A stretch of 64,000 bases of DNA from an uncultured Caldilineaceae bacterium (lineage in GTDB: Bacteria > Chloroflexota > Anaerolineae > Caldilineales > Caldilineaceae), in NCBI GenBank assembly GCA_951812725.1, contig OX638330.1, forward strand, positions 1,550,001 to 1,614,000. Reading direction: 5' to 3'. The notes beneath the pieces were generated by a model. The model was given only the letters and a program-made list of their open reading frames with translations, did not search any database and was not told the origin of the DNA. Both the position numbers and the translations under genes were made by a program. Numbering within the stretch: the stretch's first letter is position 1; every line of letters begins with the position of its first letter. Positions 1 to 8,828 of the stretch are shown here, in pieces.

Positions 1-519
1 GGACTGTTTGCCGATCGCGTCGGCCATAAGGCAGTGCTGGCTGCGGGGGCTTTTTTCGTGATTCTGGCTCCGCTCAGCGCGCTCTTGCTCGGCGGCGGGG
101 CGAGCTTGAATCCCCTGTCAGCCACCGACGTCAATTCCTGGGGCATGCAAGGCGGGACCTCAGCCTTACTCAATGTCTGGGGCACAGTACCGTACGGTCT
201 TCTGTTAACATTCCTCTGCCTCGGGACCTATCTGGCGGCGGATCACACTTCCTCGCTCAGCATAATTCTGGAGTTTTGCGCGCCTGAGGATCGGCCTACT
301 TACGTCGGCCTGACAAACACGATTCTTGCGCCGGTGCTTATTGGCGCGCCGATTCTGGGCGGATGGCTGGCCGGCGCGTTGGGCTATGCCGCCATGTTCA
401 GTGTTGCGCTTGTGGTCGGGAGCGCCGCTTTTGTTCTGATGGTGTTCTGGGTCAGAGAGCCGCGCTGGACAACGCCTCGCAGAGTGGAGGAAGGGGAATC
501 TGCGTCGACTGCAACGTGA
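1..519 (+). CDS. MFS transporter, C-terminal part (5' end outside window)
   Basis: The reading frame is open from base 1, so only the C-terminal 172 residues of a major facilitator superfamily carrier are present. It opens with GLFADRVGHKAVL, which fits the MFS motif-A loop (G-x-x-x-D-R-x-G). After this come four or five hydrophobic segments broken by short polar loops, and a charged tail ending at the TGA at 517-519. MFS proteins sit in the cytoplasmic membrane and move small solutes by proton coupling or facilitation; the substrate cannot be read from this fragment. The next gene lies on the opposite strand, so the two are convergent. Family assignment is fairly sure, specificity unknown. 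Confidence 0.75.
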   Translation, partial: GLFADRVGHKAVLAAGAFFVILAPLSALLLGGGASLNPLSATDVNSWGMQGGTSALLNVWGTVPYGLLLTFLCLGTYLAADHTSSLSIILEFCAPEDRPTYVGLTNTILAPVLIGAPILGGWLAGALGYAAMFSVALVVGSAAFVLMVFWVREPRWTTPRRVEEGESASTAT

Positions 520-561
520 TTGCCGCTCTTTAGCCGACTTTCTATTGCACTTGCGACAGGC

Positions 562-1557
562 TCACTTCGACGTACTCAAACGATCCAGAACCAACACGAT
601 GACAAAACCTGCCACGGCCAGCCCCAGGGCCAGGAGGACCTCACCTGTCCAGGCGGCGGGCAGGAAGTTCTGTTGAACCGTCGGCAGGACCTCGCCGTGG
701 CGATCGATGATGGATTCGACTGTCAGCTTCCACGGCCAAATCTTGCGCAGGCTGCCGGCCATCAGACCGATCAGCACGGCGATGGTGATGTCATGATATC
801 GCTTGAAGAGCCAGGCGAGGATCTGGGCGAAGGTGACGATTCCGACGACCGCGCCGGCGCCTACTATGGCAATGCTTACGAAGTCGCGCTGGTTTACGGC
901 AGCGAGCACGAACTGGTATTTTCCCAAGAGCACCAGAATGAACGAGCCGGAGATACCGGGCAGGATCATGGCACAGATTGCCAGCATGCCGCTGAGGAAC
1001 AGGAACCAGGCCGACTCCGGTGTCTGAACCGGGACCGCGCCGACTATGAAGAAGGCGCCCACCGCGCCGACGGCAAGCGCTGCGTACAGTGTTGCGGTCC
1101 AACGGTTAATGCGCTTGCGTACTGTGACGATTGAGGCGAACACCAGCCCGAAGAAGAAGCTCCAGATCAGGACTGGGTGGGACTTCAGAATCCACTCCAG
1201 CCACGAGGCGAGAGTGAAGACGGCAACTACGATACCTGCGAGGACGGCGGCCAGAAAGCGGGCGTTCACCGCTTCCAGCGCGGCCAGAATATCGAAACGC
1301 AGCAGTGCCTGCCAGAATGGCCTGCGAGCACCGGCGCGAATGCTCATTACCAGCTCTTCATAGATGCCGAGGATGAAGGCCATGGTGCCGCCGGAGACGC
1401 CGGGAACGATATCGGCGCATCCCATCACGAAACCGCGCGCGGCCAGCCCGACATATTCGGTTTTCGTGCGGTTGGGAGTGAAGTGCTGCGTTGGCGAGGA
1501 CTCGGGCTGTTCGACGGCGTCGGTCGTGTGCGGCGATACTTGGGAATCTGTGGTCAT
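562..1557 (-). CDS. DUF368 / PopT-family undecaprenyl-phosphate translocase
   Basis: A 331-residue polytopic membrane protein of the DUF368 family. The family signature is visible near residues 45-70 (ADIVPGVSGGTMAFILGIYE). A related half-motif, ILPGISGSFILVLLG, lies near residue 200, as expected for an inverted-repeat membrane fold. DUF368 proteins (PopT) were shown to recycle the lipid carrier undecaprenyl phosphate across the cytoplasmic membrane, alongside DedA-family UptA, supporting peptidoglycan and surface-glycan synthesis. The first 30 residues are polar (S/T/Q/E rich) and probably cytoplasmic. It stands alone between a convergent MFS gene and the end of the UxaA operon. Family is secure; function is inferred from the family. 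Confidence 0.85.
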   Translation of the reverse strand: MTTDSQVSPHTTDAVEQPESSPTQHFTPNRTKTEYVGLAARGFVMGCADIVPGVSGGTMAFILGIYEELVMSIRAGARRPFWQALLRFDILAALEAVNARFLAAVLAGIVVAVFTLASWLEWILKSHPVLIWSFFFGLVFASIVTVRKRINRWTATLYAALAVGAVGAFFIVGAVPVQTPESAWFLFLSGMLAICAMILPGISGSFILVLLGKYQFVLAAVNQRDFVSIAIVGAGAVVGIVTFAQILAWLFKRYHDITIAVLIGLMAGSLRKIWPWKLTVESIIDRHGEVLPTVQQNFLPAAWTGEVLLALGLAVAGFVIVLVLDRLSTSK

Positions 1558-1766
1558 TTCAAGATTATGGGGAAGTGGGTTTCTCGCTTCTGCATTGGAT
1601 AATCAGGTTCACCTATTCCAGTAGGCCCTCCAACAATAGAGGGCTCTTTCATTTGCCTCGCATTATTTGAGGTCATTGTTCAATTTTCCCCATGCCACTA
1701 CGTGTGTCGGGGATAGCAGTGCTGGTACGTTCGTTCCACTAGGGGATTGGCGAGTCTTATCCGACA

Positions 1767-2975
1767 CTATACGGGCAGGCAGGCTGGTCCTATGGGATCG
1801 AACGTCTTGTAGGTCAGCACGAACTCCTGGTGGCCCAGGCTTTCCGACTTGGTCGGAGCCCCGCCGGCGACTGACAGGACTTGCTCGAAAATCTCTTGCC
1901 CGACATCGTTCAGTGTCGCCTGACCTTCCAGAATTCGGCCTGCGTCCACATCCATGTCGCCGGCCATCCGCCGGAAGGTTTCCGGGTTGGCACACACTTT
2001 TACGACAGGTGAGATCGCGGACCCCACGACCGAGCCTCGTCCCGTTGAAAAGAGTGTGAGATGGGCGCCGCATGCGATGAGTTCGGCGATTTCGGCGGTG
2101 TCGTTGATGTTGGGGAAGCCGAAGCGGGCGCCGCCGTCGGGTACGATGTCGAGCAGGTAAAGTCCGCCGGCGGGCGGCACATCGCCGGGCTTGATCAGCC
2201 CTCTTATGGGCGAGGAGCCGCTCTTGGCGTAGGCGCCCATTGACTTCTCTTCGACCGTCGTCAGGCCGCCATCGGCATTGCCCACGGCGAAACTGCCGTG
2301 CCCCATTGTCGTGTAATAGCGCGCGGTCTTTTCCATTGTGCCGAGGATTTCGTGCGCCAGTTCGGGCGTTACCGCGCGTTCGGCCATGATCTGCTCGCAG
2401 CCGATCAACTCGCCGCCTTCCTCGAAGATGGCGCTGGCTTCATTCTCCACCAGGAGATCGAAGCAGCGCCCAATCGCAGGGTTAGCGGTGATACCGCTGG
2501 TGGCGTCGGAGCCGCCGCAGATCGCGCCAACGACCAGTTCATCTACCGACATTGTGACTTGCGGCGTAGTCTCTTCAAGTTCAACAATGGTCTTTTCAAG
2601 CCACTGCTGGCCCTGATCGATAGTTGAAAGAGTGCCTCCCCTTTCCTGGATCACAAGCGTCTCGACGGGTCGGCCGCTTTCCTTGACATGCTGGGCCAAG
2701 CCGCGCCGGTCAAAACTTTCGCAACCCAGGGATACGAGCAGGACACCGCCCGTGTTCGGATGACAGCAGAGCCGGGCCATCATGTCGAACGCGTACTGGT
2801 TGGGATAGCAGCCGCTGAAACCGATCAGGTGAACACCCTGCTTGCGAAAGGGATAGACGATTTCCCGGGAAACGTGGTGGGCGCATTCGACCAGATAGAC
2901 GACCAGGATCGTGTTGCGGATGCCCTTACGGCCGTCCTGGCGCAGGAATCCTGTGAATTCGGTTTTCGCAGACAT
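1767..2975 (-). CDS. UxaA-family hydro-lyase, large (C-terminal) subunit
   Basis: A 402-residue protein of the altronate/galactarate dehydratase C-terminal family (UxaA/GarD, also SuyB). Recognisable blocks are SGCYPNQY, SLGCESF, CGGSDATSGITANPAIG, EEGGELIGCE and LFSTGRGSVVGSA. The cysteines and the GGSD block belong to the metal-binding catalytic core that dehydrates sugar acids. The start is the ATG at 2975, with GAGGAG seven bases upstream; a TTG at 2999 overlaps the previous stop but lacks that spacing. The small SAF subunit lies 20 bp upstream, so the enzyme is split into two polypeptides, as in several Chloroflexota. The substrate (altronate, galactarate, sulfolactate or another acid) cannot be told from sequence. 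The adjacent Gfo/Idh and MFS genes suggest uptake and oxidation of a sugar acid. Confidence 0.85.
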   Translation of the reverse strand: MSAKTEFTGFLRQDGRKGIRNTILVVYLVECAHHVSREIVYPFRKQGVHLIGFSGCYPNQYAFDMMARLCCHPNTGGVLLVSLGCESFDRRGLAQHVKESGRPVETLVIQERGGTLSTIDQGQQWLEKTIVELEETTPQVTMSVDELVVGAICGGSDATSGITANPAIGRCFDLLVENEASAIFEEGGELIGCEQIMAERAVTPELAHEILGTMEKTARYYTTMGHGSFAVGNADGGLTTVEEKSMGAYAKSGSSPIRGLIKPGDVPPAGGLYLLDIVPDGGARFGFPNINDTAEIAELIACGAHLTLFSTGRGSVVGSAISPVVKVCANPETFRRMAGDMDVDAGRILEGQATLNDVGQEIFEQVLSVAGGAPTKSESLGHQEFVLTYKTFDPIGPACLPV

Positions 2976-2995
2976 CGGCTCGCTCCTCAACCAGC

Positions 2996-3301
2996 TCAAA
3001 CTGTCTTTGAATCCAGAGTGTAGGTGGGAATGTAATCGCTCTTGATGTTGTGCACGTGGACGTGCTCTCCCATGCGTATGTCGCGCGTCGCCGATCCTAT
3101 CGGCGCGCCGTACTTGACGATCTTTTCGCCTGAGACTATGTTGCGAGCCGCAATCTTGTGGCCTAGTCCGAGCGAAACTTCAATGACAACTATCTTTTCG
3201 CCGAGTCGCAGGCGGGTCCCTGCGGACAAGCTTTGCAGGAGCACGTATACATTGTCGTTCTCCGATATGCGGAGTAAAAGACCGCTCTGATCGTCAGGCA
3301 T
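2996..3301 (-). CDS. UxaA-family hydro-lyase, small SAF-domain subunit
   Basis: A 101-residue SAF-type domain that corresponds to the N-terminal domain of altronate dehydratase. It carries the family pattern of a hydrophobic beta-rich core followed by GHKIAARNIVSGEKIVKYG and IGSATRDIRMGEHVHVHNI. In this family the GHK-x-A and GE-x-V-x-KYG stretches form the lobe that packs on the large subunit. I chose the ATG at 3301 because upstream codons in the same frame code for a sequence with no family resemblance. The large subunit follows 20 bp downstream on the same strand, so the two are almost certainly co-translated and form one enzyme. The MFS gene lies 235 bp upstream. Confidence 0.85.
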   Translation of the reverse strand: MPDDQSGLLLRISENDNVYVLLQSLSAGTRLRLGEKIVVIEVSLGLGHKIAARNIVSGEKIVKYGAPIGSATRDIRMGEHVHVHNIKSDYIPTYTLDSKTV

Positions 3302-3536
3302 TTTCGTTCTTGCTTGTCCTAATGAGAAAGCTGCAAACTTGGCGTAAACCCTGGATAGCGACTTTTCGGCATATAGGACAACAGATGCACTCGCTGGGCT
3401 TGGGAACGAGAACGCGAAATGCACGCGGCGCGTCCGGGCCCGGATATTGGCTAATCATAGCCGAAAAACGGACAAAGAGACAGAATGGAGAAGGTGAACG
3501 ACAGCGGGTAAGAAGGCGAGTGACTCCTTGGCCGAA

Positions 3537-4787
3537 CTATTGGGTCGACTGGACTCCAGGCGGGCGGGAGACCGCCACCAGAAGTCCTGCAAGCATATAG
3601 ACACCGATGATGCCAAGAAACGCCAGATGATAGCTCCCCTGCAGATCGTAGGCCGCGCCGACAAGAACGGGAGCAATGGTGGGGCCGATCACGGTCAGCG
3701 GCTGGGCGACGCCGCGGACAGCGCCGATGTGAGCACGGCCAAAGTAACTCACCCAGAGGGACTCGCTGATTGGAATCGTACCCCCGAAACCGAATCCGTA
3801 GAAAAAGAATCCAGCGAAGAGCAGCGCCAGTTTCCCTGTGGATGCGGCCAGAAGCATGAGAGCGACACCGCCGCCCCCCGAGGTAAATGCGGCTACGGCG
3901 AGCCAGCGGGGTGGAAACCGTTGGAGGCAGTATCCCCACACGGCCTTGGACAGCAGATTTCCCAAGCCGTTCACTGCCAGAGCCAGTGAGGCCGTCCTGC
4001 GGGAAAAGGAGGCATCGGTGGCAAAAGGAACAGCGTGTGTAAGCACGGAGGCGAGGGCGGCCTGATGCATACTGTAGCCGAGGAGGAGCAGCCAGAAGCC
4101 AGGTGTTCGCAGGGCCAGCCGGCTGGTAAGAGAACGTGGTTCACTTTCGTCCGGAGAAGTAACGCCGCCCTCACCTGGCAGAGGCCCGCCGTCCGGGCGC
4201 AGGCCGGTGTCTTCCGGTGTCCTGCGCATAAGCAGGGCGACAGGCGCGACGATGGCAAGTACGAACAGAGACTGCACATAGTAACCGGTGCGCCAGCCCA
4301 GTGTGTCGACGACAACGGTCATCGCCACCGGGGCAATCAGTCCCCCCAGGGAAATACCGCTGGAACCAATGGCGAGCGCCCAACCCCTGCGTCGCACGAA
4401 CCATTTGTTGATAGTCGTGTTAACGACCAGAGGCCCGAAGAGCGTCCAGCCGATGAAGCCGGCGCTCATGTGCAGTATCCAGAAGAGCCAGAGGTTGGCC
4501 TGTCTGCCCAGACCGAAGAGACAGAAGGCCGCTACGACGGCGCCGCCGAGCACGAGGATGCGGGGGCCGCGCTGGTCTACGATGCGGCCAACCACTACGC
4601 CGGAGAGGGCGCCCGCCAACACGGACAGAGACGAACCCAGGGTGAACTGCCAGACCTGCCATCCCATCTCTGCGACGACAGGACGCAGAAATACGCTGAC
4701 TGTGGACTGGCTAACGCTGAGAAATGTGAACTGGAGGAGGACCGCGGCCGCGACGATCCACCAGCCGTAGAAGAAGCGAGGAGTCAA
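3537..4787 (-). CDS. MFS transporter (oxalate/monocarboxylate-like)
   Basis: A full-length 416-residue major facilitator protein with about twelve hydrophobic segments. It starts with FYGWWIVAAAVLLQF, an opening typical of the oxalate/formate and monocarboxylate-type MFS group. The cytoplasmic loop GRIVDQRGPR (about residues 67-76) matches motif A, and NKWFVRRRGWALAIGSSGISLGG is the conserved stretch between helices 4 and 5 in this group. It is the second gene of a minus-strand operon: the Gfo/Idh dehydrogenase gene ends 45 bp upstream of its start, and the split UxaA enzyme follows. The natural reading is that it imports the acid the two enzymes handle, but this is inference from position. 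Role as a carrier is secure; substrate unknown. Confidence 0.8.
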   Translation of the reverse strand: MTPRFFYGWWIVAAAVLLQFTFLSVSQSTVSVFLRPVVAEMGWQVWQFTLGSSLSVLAGALSGVVVGRIVDQRGPRILVLGGAVVAAFCLFGLGRQANLWLFWILHMSAGFIGWTLFGPLVVNTTINKWFVRRRGWALAIGSSGISLGGLIAPVAMTVVVDTLGWRTGYYVQSLFVLAIVAPVALLMRRTPEDTGLRPDGGPLPGEGGVTSPDESEPRSLTSRLALRTPGFWLLLLGYSMHQAALASVLTHAVPFATDASFSRRTASLALAVNGLGNLLSKAVWGYCLQRFPPRWLAVAAFTSGGGGVALMLLAASTGKLALLFAGFFFYGFGFGGTIPISESLWVSYFGRAHIGAVRGVAQPLTVIGPTIAPVLVGAAYDLQGSYHLAFLGIIGVYMLAGLLVAVSRPPGVQSTQ

Positions 4788-4832
4788 CCGATCATCCGCG
4801 TTGGGGGGAGAAACGGCGGGTAAGACAGATGT

Positions 4833-5975
4833 TCAAGACTCACGATTTCCTGAGGTGTTCCGGAGTCGATTTACCAGGGGATGGCGGCGTTCTTTCAGAG
4901 GCAATGTCGCCCGAGTTCCTGTAAAGTGTGACTCGTAGACGGCGAATACACATTCGAGCGAGGTCAGCGCGGCTGAGCCGCCCAGCTGTGGTTGGCGGCC
5001 CTCCTTTATCGAAGTGACCATGTCGCGTACGCTCCAGATCGACTGGCGTCTTCCCCATAGACCGTCTCCGATTCTGAGCCGTTCCGGGTCAATCGGCACT
5101 TTTTCCCACTGCGGCGTATGCGTGGGAAAGGAGACATCAAAGGGACAATGCCACAGTTCATCGACAAAGGTGTCTGGGTTCGGCCTGATCATCAACTGTC
5201 CCTCCGAGCCCAAAATATGGGGTCCCATCATCCAGCCCTGCGTCTGTTTGCGGGGATACAGTTCCATTACACCGTACCCGCCGTTAGTTCCTTTAATGTG
5301 TATAAGCATCGTATCGCCGGCTACGATGCCGTTGTCTCTTTTGTCAGTCTTGCAAAGCTCCCTGCTGGTCATAATATCTTGGACGCCGACTTCGTGGCCA
5401 TCGTAGGTTATCTGGGCGTGAATCCACTCGATTCCGTCGAGGAACAGTTCCATGCCGTCGAAGTAGTGTACGCCCATTTCCATCAGTTCAAAGCCAGCAG
5501 GACGCCCCTTTCCCACTTCACGAATCGATCGGAATTCTCCGATTCGTCCCGCGTCAATCCATGCCTTTGCCTCCTGGAAGAGAGGGGTAAAGCGGAACTG
5601 GTGGCTGACTGCCAGTCGCACGCCGGCTTCATTGCATGCGGCGAGCATCTTGTCGGCGGTCTCCAGATCGACGGACAGCGGCTTCTCGCTCAGGACATTG
5701 ACGCCGTGGCTGGCGGCAGCGATGGCGACCGGCCCGTGCAGGGGGGCGTGCGTGCAGACGCTGACCACGTCCAGCTCTTCCTTCTCGAACATCTCTTCGT
5801 AGTCGGAATAGCGGGCTGAAACGCCATGCTCATCGGCGCGGGCATTGAGCGCATCGGCGTTAATATCGCACAGTGCGCTGAGCGTGACGCCATCCAGGTT
5901 GGCGTATGCTGAAGCGTGGGCACGACTTATTCCACCGCATCCGACGATACCGGCTCGCAAAGTCATTTTGCGCAT
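4833..5975 (-). CDS. Gfo/Idh/MocA-family NAD(P)-dependent oxidoreductase
   Basis: A 380-residue sugar or sugar-acid dehydrogenase. The N-terminal Rossmann nucleotide site is GIVGCGGISRAHASAYA (residues 9-25). The family's EKP catalytic motif appears as SEKPLSVDLETADKML (around residue 95), and the C-terminal half fits the Gfo/Idh beta-sheet domain. These enzymes oxidise or reduce a hydroxyl on cyclic or acyclic sugars using NAD(P). It is the first gene of the operon: an extended -10 (TGCTATAAT on the minus strand, 6041-6049) lies about 65 bp upstream of the ATG. It likely works with the downstream MFS carrier and UxaA-type dehydratase on one carbohydrate acid. Family certain; substrate not determinable. 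Confidence 0.88.
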   Translation of the reverse strand: MRKMTLRAGIVGCGGISRAHASAYANLDGVTLSALCDINADALNARADEHGVSARYSDYEEMFEKEELDVVSVCTHAPLHGPVAIAAASHGVNVLSEKPLSVDLETADKMLAACNEAGVRLAVSHQFRFTPLFQEAKAWIDAGRIGEFRSIREVGKGRPAGFELMEMGVHYFDGMELFLDGIEWIHAQITYDGHEVGVQDIMTSRELCKTDKRDNGIVAGDTMLIHIKGTNGGYGVMELYPRKQTQGWMMGPHILGSEGQLMIRPNPDTFVDELWHCPFDVSFPTHTPQWEKVPIDPERLRIGDGLWGRRQSIWSVRDMVTSIKEGRQPQLGGSAALTSLECVFAVYESHFTGTRATLPLKERRHPLVNRLRNTSGNRES

Positions 5976-6040
5976 TCCTTTCGAGGGAGCCCATTCAGCA
6001 GATGGCTCCGTTAAACTGCAGGCTTCTCATGGATTTCGCC

Positions 6041-6049
6041 ATTATAGCA
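6041..6049 (-). promoter_or_regulatory. Extended -10 promoter of the Gfo/Idh-MFS-UxaA operon
   Basis: Read on the minus strand the bases give TGC-TATAAT, a perfect -10 hexamer with a TG extension. No good -35 is visible 17 bp upstream, which is normal for extended -10 promoters. It would start transcription near 6034, leaving a leader of about 60 nt before the ATG at 5975. Confidence 0.55.
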
Positions 6050-6085
6050 CGGGCACTGATCGTTGAACACAGAGAAAAAACCTCC

Positions 6086-6113
6086 TTGACAGCGCATTTG
6101 AATGTATTATATT
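6086..6113 (+). promoter_or_regulatory. Sigma-70-type promoter for the 6192 gene
   Basis: A perfect TTGACA (6086-6091) is followed after 16 bp by TATATT (6108-6113); an alternative -10, TATTAT at 6110-6115, gives 18 bp. The whole stretch 6101-6120 is A/T only apart from one G, unlike its surroundings. It points at the plus-strand gene whose ATG is at 6192 and lies back-to-back with the minus-strand operon promoter. Confidence 0.65.
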
Positions 6114-6191
6114 ATATATAATCGAAGCGCAGTTCAGCTTGTCCTGATACTGCCTTTCAGTCCTGACAACAGTTTATGGCCGGAGACTTCA

Positions 6192-6977
6192 ATGCAGACA
6201 GTTGATTTCGCTCGTTCTTCTCTCACCTTTCGAATTGACTACCAAAAAAGGCCGGCCGAAACCTCCTCACACGAACCGCCTTCTTCGCTGAACAGTGCGC
6301 GCATCCTTCTCGAATGTGTGTGCGAGATTGTCGACAACGAGACAGGCTCTGCACAAACTTTCGTTATGGGCGCAAGCTGCAAGACTGAACGGGTAGGTGT
6401 TGAGCGAGACATTTGGATCGAGCCAAATGCAGATTTCGTTCCCATTCTTTCCCAGGACCGCTATCTGATCGTCAAGACCTACGAAGTTGCCGATATGAGC
6501 GTTCCGTTTTTCCCTCCTTCACGCGGTATGCAGCCGGAACGACAGACAGGATATGTGGCTGACGCTTACGACAACCTCCGCTTGGATGTTCGGCGTGTCG
6601 AAGGTGAGATTCTGGATACGCCGGCGCAGATTGTCGAGGCGACGCTCGATCCGAGCGGGCCGCCCCTGGTGGGGAGAACTGTAATCAATGAGGGTCGGTA
6701 TACAGCAGTGCTGGAGTTTCCTGTCAAGACGATGAACGCCAGTGAGCGGGACTTCATCTACCAGACCGACACCGGGCCAGTCCTTATGCCAGATTTCTCA
6801 CGTCAGCCGGACGACCTGATCGTTGGTTTGGAGATGGCTTATATCGCCTTCAATTGCCCTGACTGGGCCGAGTTTGTCGTGCGCGTGCCGAAATCAGTGG
6901 GGGAAGGCATCGAGGTCTATCACTATTCCAAATTCGTCCGTCTTGACACACAGAATCAGGTGATTCGCACGGCATAA
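6192..6977 (+). CDS. Protein of unknown function beside a glycan-degradation block
   Basis: A 261-residue protein I do not recognise. I chose the ATG at 6192 because GGAG stands six bases before it and the upstream in-frame residues look untranslated. There is no signal peptide and no membrane segment. The sequence is rich in short beta-like stretches, acidic, with several tyrosines and phenylalanines (for example DRYLIVKTYEVADM and GRYTAVLEFPVKTMNA). This suggests an all-beta fold, which is only an impression. It has its own near-consensus promoter and is followed 170 bp later by an ABC-type importer and glycosidase genes on the same strand. A role in that pathway is possible by position only. 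Confidence 0.6.
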   Translation: MQTVDFARSSLTFRIDYQKRPAETSSHEPPSSLNSARILLECVCEIVDNETGSAQTFVMGASCKTERVGVERDIWIEPNADFVPILSQDRYLIVKTYEVADMSVPFFPPSRGMQPERQTGYVADAYDNLRLDVRRVEGEILDTPAQIVEATLDPSGPPLVGRTVINEGRYTAVLEFPVKTMNASERDFIYQTDTGPVLMPDFSRQPDDLIVGLEMAYIAFNCPDWAEFVVRVPKSVGEGIEVYHYSKFVRLDTQNQVIRTA

Positions 6978-7147
6978 GATGCGTCCCGCCAAGAGAAAGG
7001 AGGAAATCAGGACCTGTAAGTCAAGATGCGTTCGCTCGATATTTTGAGTCGGTAGGAAAATCTTTAGAGCTGTGAGCAAACGGCCTTCTCCATGTTTGAT
7101 GGTTGACAGGTACCTTGATAAGAGCTTTGTCCACAGGAGGACTCAAA

Positions 7148-8815
7148 ATGAACAGGTTTTCACGACGTACTTTTCTCAGCGGTTTGGCCGCGGGCGCGGC
7201 CGGCGTGGCAGTCGCCGCCTGTGTCCCACAGCCGGTCATGCAGGACGCTGCTTCCGAACCAGACGAGCAGACCTTGTATCTGGCAATGACCGGTTCAGGC
7301 GCCGCGCGGCATTTTGGCCCCATGGATGTCGGGTTTGGGGTCGTAACTGGAGCGCTTCAGTACGCCATGCCCTTCAAGGCACTCCCGGACGGTTCTGTGG
7401 CCCCCTACCTCGTCTCGAGCTACGAAACCAATGACGACGCCACGCTCTACACCTTGCATATCGACCCCCGTGCCGTCTGGTCCGATGGCTCGCCTGTGAC
7501 TGCCAGCCAGATCAAGGCAGCTTGGGAGTGGCAGACTGATCCGGAAAACGCATGGGTCGAAGGGGGGCTCGCCAGTATTTTCCTTAACGGGGTCGTGGGA
7601 TTTGATGCAGCGGCCGATGGCGAGGTCGACGAGATTGAGGGTCTGGTTGTGACCGACGAGAGTACCTTGGAAATTCATCTTGCGGCCACCGATCGCCTGC
7701 TCCCCTTTTCCCTGAGTCAGCTGTATTGCGGGGTCTTCAACGTCGAGGATGCCGAAGGGGATCCCGACTATTTCTTGAAAGCGAACCCGCTTGTCAACGG
7801 CCCCTACCAGCTTACCGAGGTGCATCCCACTGGTCTGCAGGCCGTGTTTTCTCCAAACCCCAATTGGTGGGGTGACGAGCCCGTGATCACCAAGATTGTC
7901 ATGCAAGCGTTCCAGGACCAGATGGCGATGGGCATTGCTATGGAGAACGGGCAGATTGACGTAGGTTGGTTTGGCGACCGCAAGGTGGCCAAGGAAACGA
8001 TGGAGAGAATCGGAGGATACACGGTCACGGTGCGTACGACGAGTTTTGCCTACGCCTCATTCAAGGCAGACGTGGAACCGGTAGATGACGTTAACCTGCG
8101 CAAAGCCCTACTCCACGCCATCGACTTTGAGACCATGGTCGAAGTGGCCGGACAGGGGACGAAATGGGTCTGGCCTGCACCGGGTCTCGTAGAGGGCTTC
8201 CAGTGTCATGACCCGGCCACGGCCAGCTACACCGAGTTCAATGTCGATCTGGCCAAGGAGTATCTGGCCAAGTCCAGGTACGGGACCGGGGACCAAGTCC
8301 CCAAGATTCGCATGACGCCCAACGGCACCGACCCTGTTAACATCAAGAGTTTGCAGATCATGCAGGAAGCATGGCGGGTTCATTTGGGCATCACCGACGT
8401 GGAGATCAAGGAACAGCCTTCGGGCTATGGTGATGACGAGAGACTGATCGCTATCGAACGCCAGAGCACCGGCGCGAGTCCCGCTGATGCCGCCGTGTTG
8501 GCCAGGAACACGTTCCACTCGAATAGCCCCGCGGCCTCGCATTTCATGGGCGGCTACAAGAACGAACGAGTGGACGAGCTTATCGAGAAGGCTCTGGCCA
8601 TGAGCCGTGACGACCCCGAGTTCTGTACAACGATTCGCGAAGCCGAGGATCTATTCCTGGATGATGCCATGCTCATTCCCCTCTATACCAACCACCGTCC
8701 TGTCGAGCTGGCACGCGAACTCGCCGTGGCGCAACCCTGGGCGAAGAACGTCTTCATAGGGCCTGCTTACTACTTTCTCCCTTGGGTCGAACCGAAGATG
8801 ACTATCGAGAAGTGA
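7148..8815 (+). CDS. ABC importer substrate-binding lipoprotein, family 5 (Tat-exported)
   Basis: A 555-residue extracellular solute-binding protein of family 5 (peptide, nickel and oligosaccharide binders). The N-terminus has a twin-arginine signal, SRRTFLSGLAAG, followed by a lipobox ending VAAC at about residue 24, so it should be folded in the cytoplasm, exported by Tat and lipid-anchored. The ATG at 7148 has AGGAGG eight bases upstream; the longer frame from 7103 lacks this. The mature part shows the family pattern, including VWSDGSPVTASQIKAAWEWQ and NPLVNGPYQLTE. Two permease genes follow after a 12-bp hairpin. Neighbouring glycosidases suggest it may bind an oligosaccharide or glycoconjugate rather than a peptide; that is inference. 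Confidence 0.88.
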   Translation: MNRFSRRTFLSGLAAGAAGVAVAACVPQPVMQDAASEPDEQTLYLAMTGSGAARHFGPMDVGFGVVTGALQYAMPFKALPDGSVAPYLVSSYETNDDATLYTLHIDPRAVWSDGSPVTASQIKAAWEWQTDPENAWVEGGLASIFLNGVVGFDAAADGEVDEIEGLVVTDESTLEIHLAATDRLLPFSLSQLYCGVFNVEDAEGDPDYFLKANPLVNGPYQLTEVHPTGLQAVFSPNPNWWGDEPVITKIVMQAFQDQMAMGIAMENGQIDVGWFGDRKVAKETMERIGGYTVTVRTTSFAYASFKADVEPVDDVNLRKALLHAIDFETMVEVAGQGTKWVWPAPGLVEGFQCHDPATASYTEFNVDLAKEYLAKSRYGTGDQVPKIRMTPNGTDPVNIKSLQIMQEAWRVHLGITDVEIKEQPSGYGDDERLIAIERQSTGASPADAAVLARNTFHSNSPAASHFMGGYKNERVDELIEKALAMSRDDPEFCTTIREAEDLFLDDAMLIPLYTNHRPVELARELAVAQPWAKNVFIGPAYYFLPWVEPKMTIEK

Positions 8816-8828
8816 CGACTGATCGTCC

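Noticed and set aside
520..1134. A 204-codon plus-strand frame opposite the DUF368 gene
   Set aside because: It is antisense to a clear membrane protein gene, has a low-complexity Asp/Glu/Gln-rich translation and no ribosome-binding site.
1624..1655. Hairpin GCCCTC/GAGGGC followed by TCTTTCATTT
   Set aside because: Only six pairs, an 8-nt loop and an interrupted T-run, with no plus-strand gene ending there.
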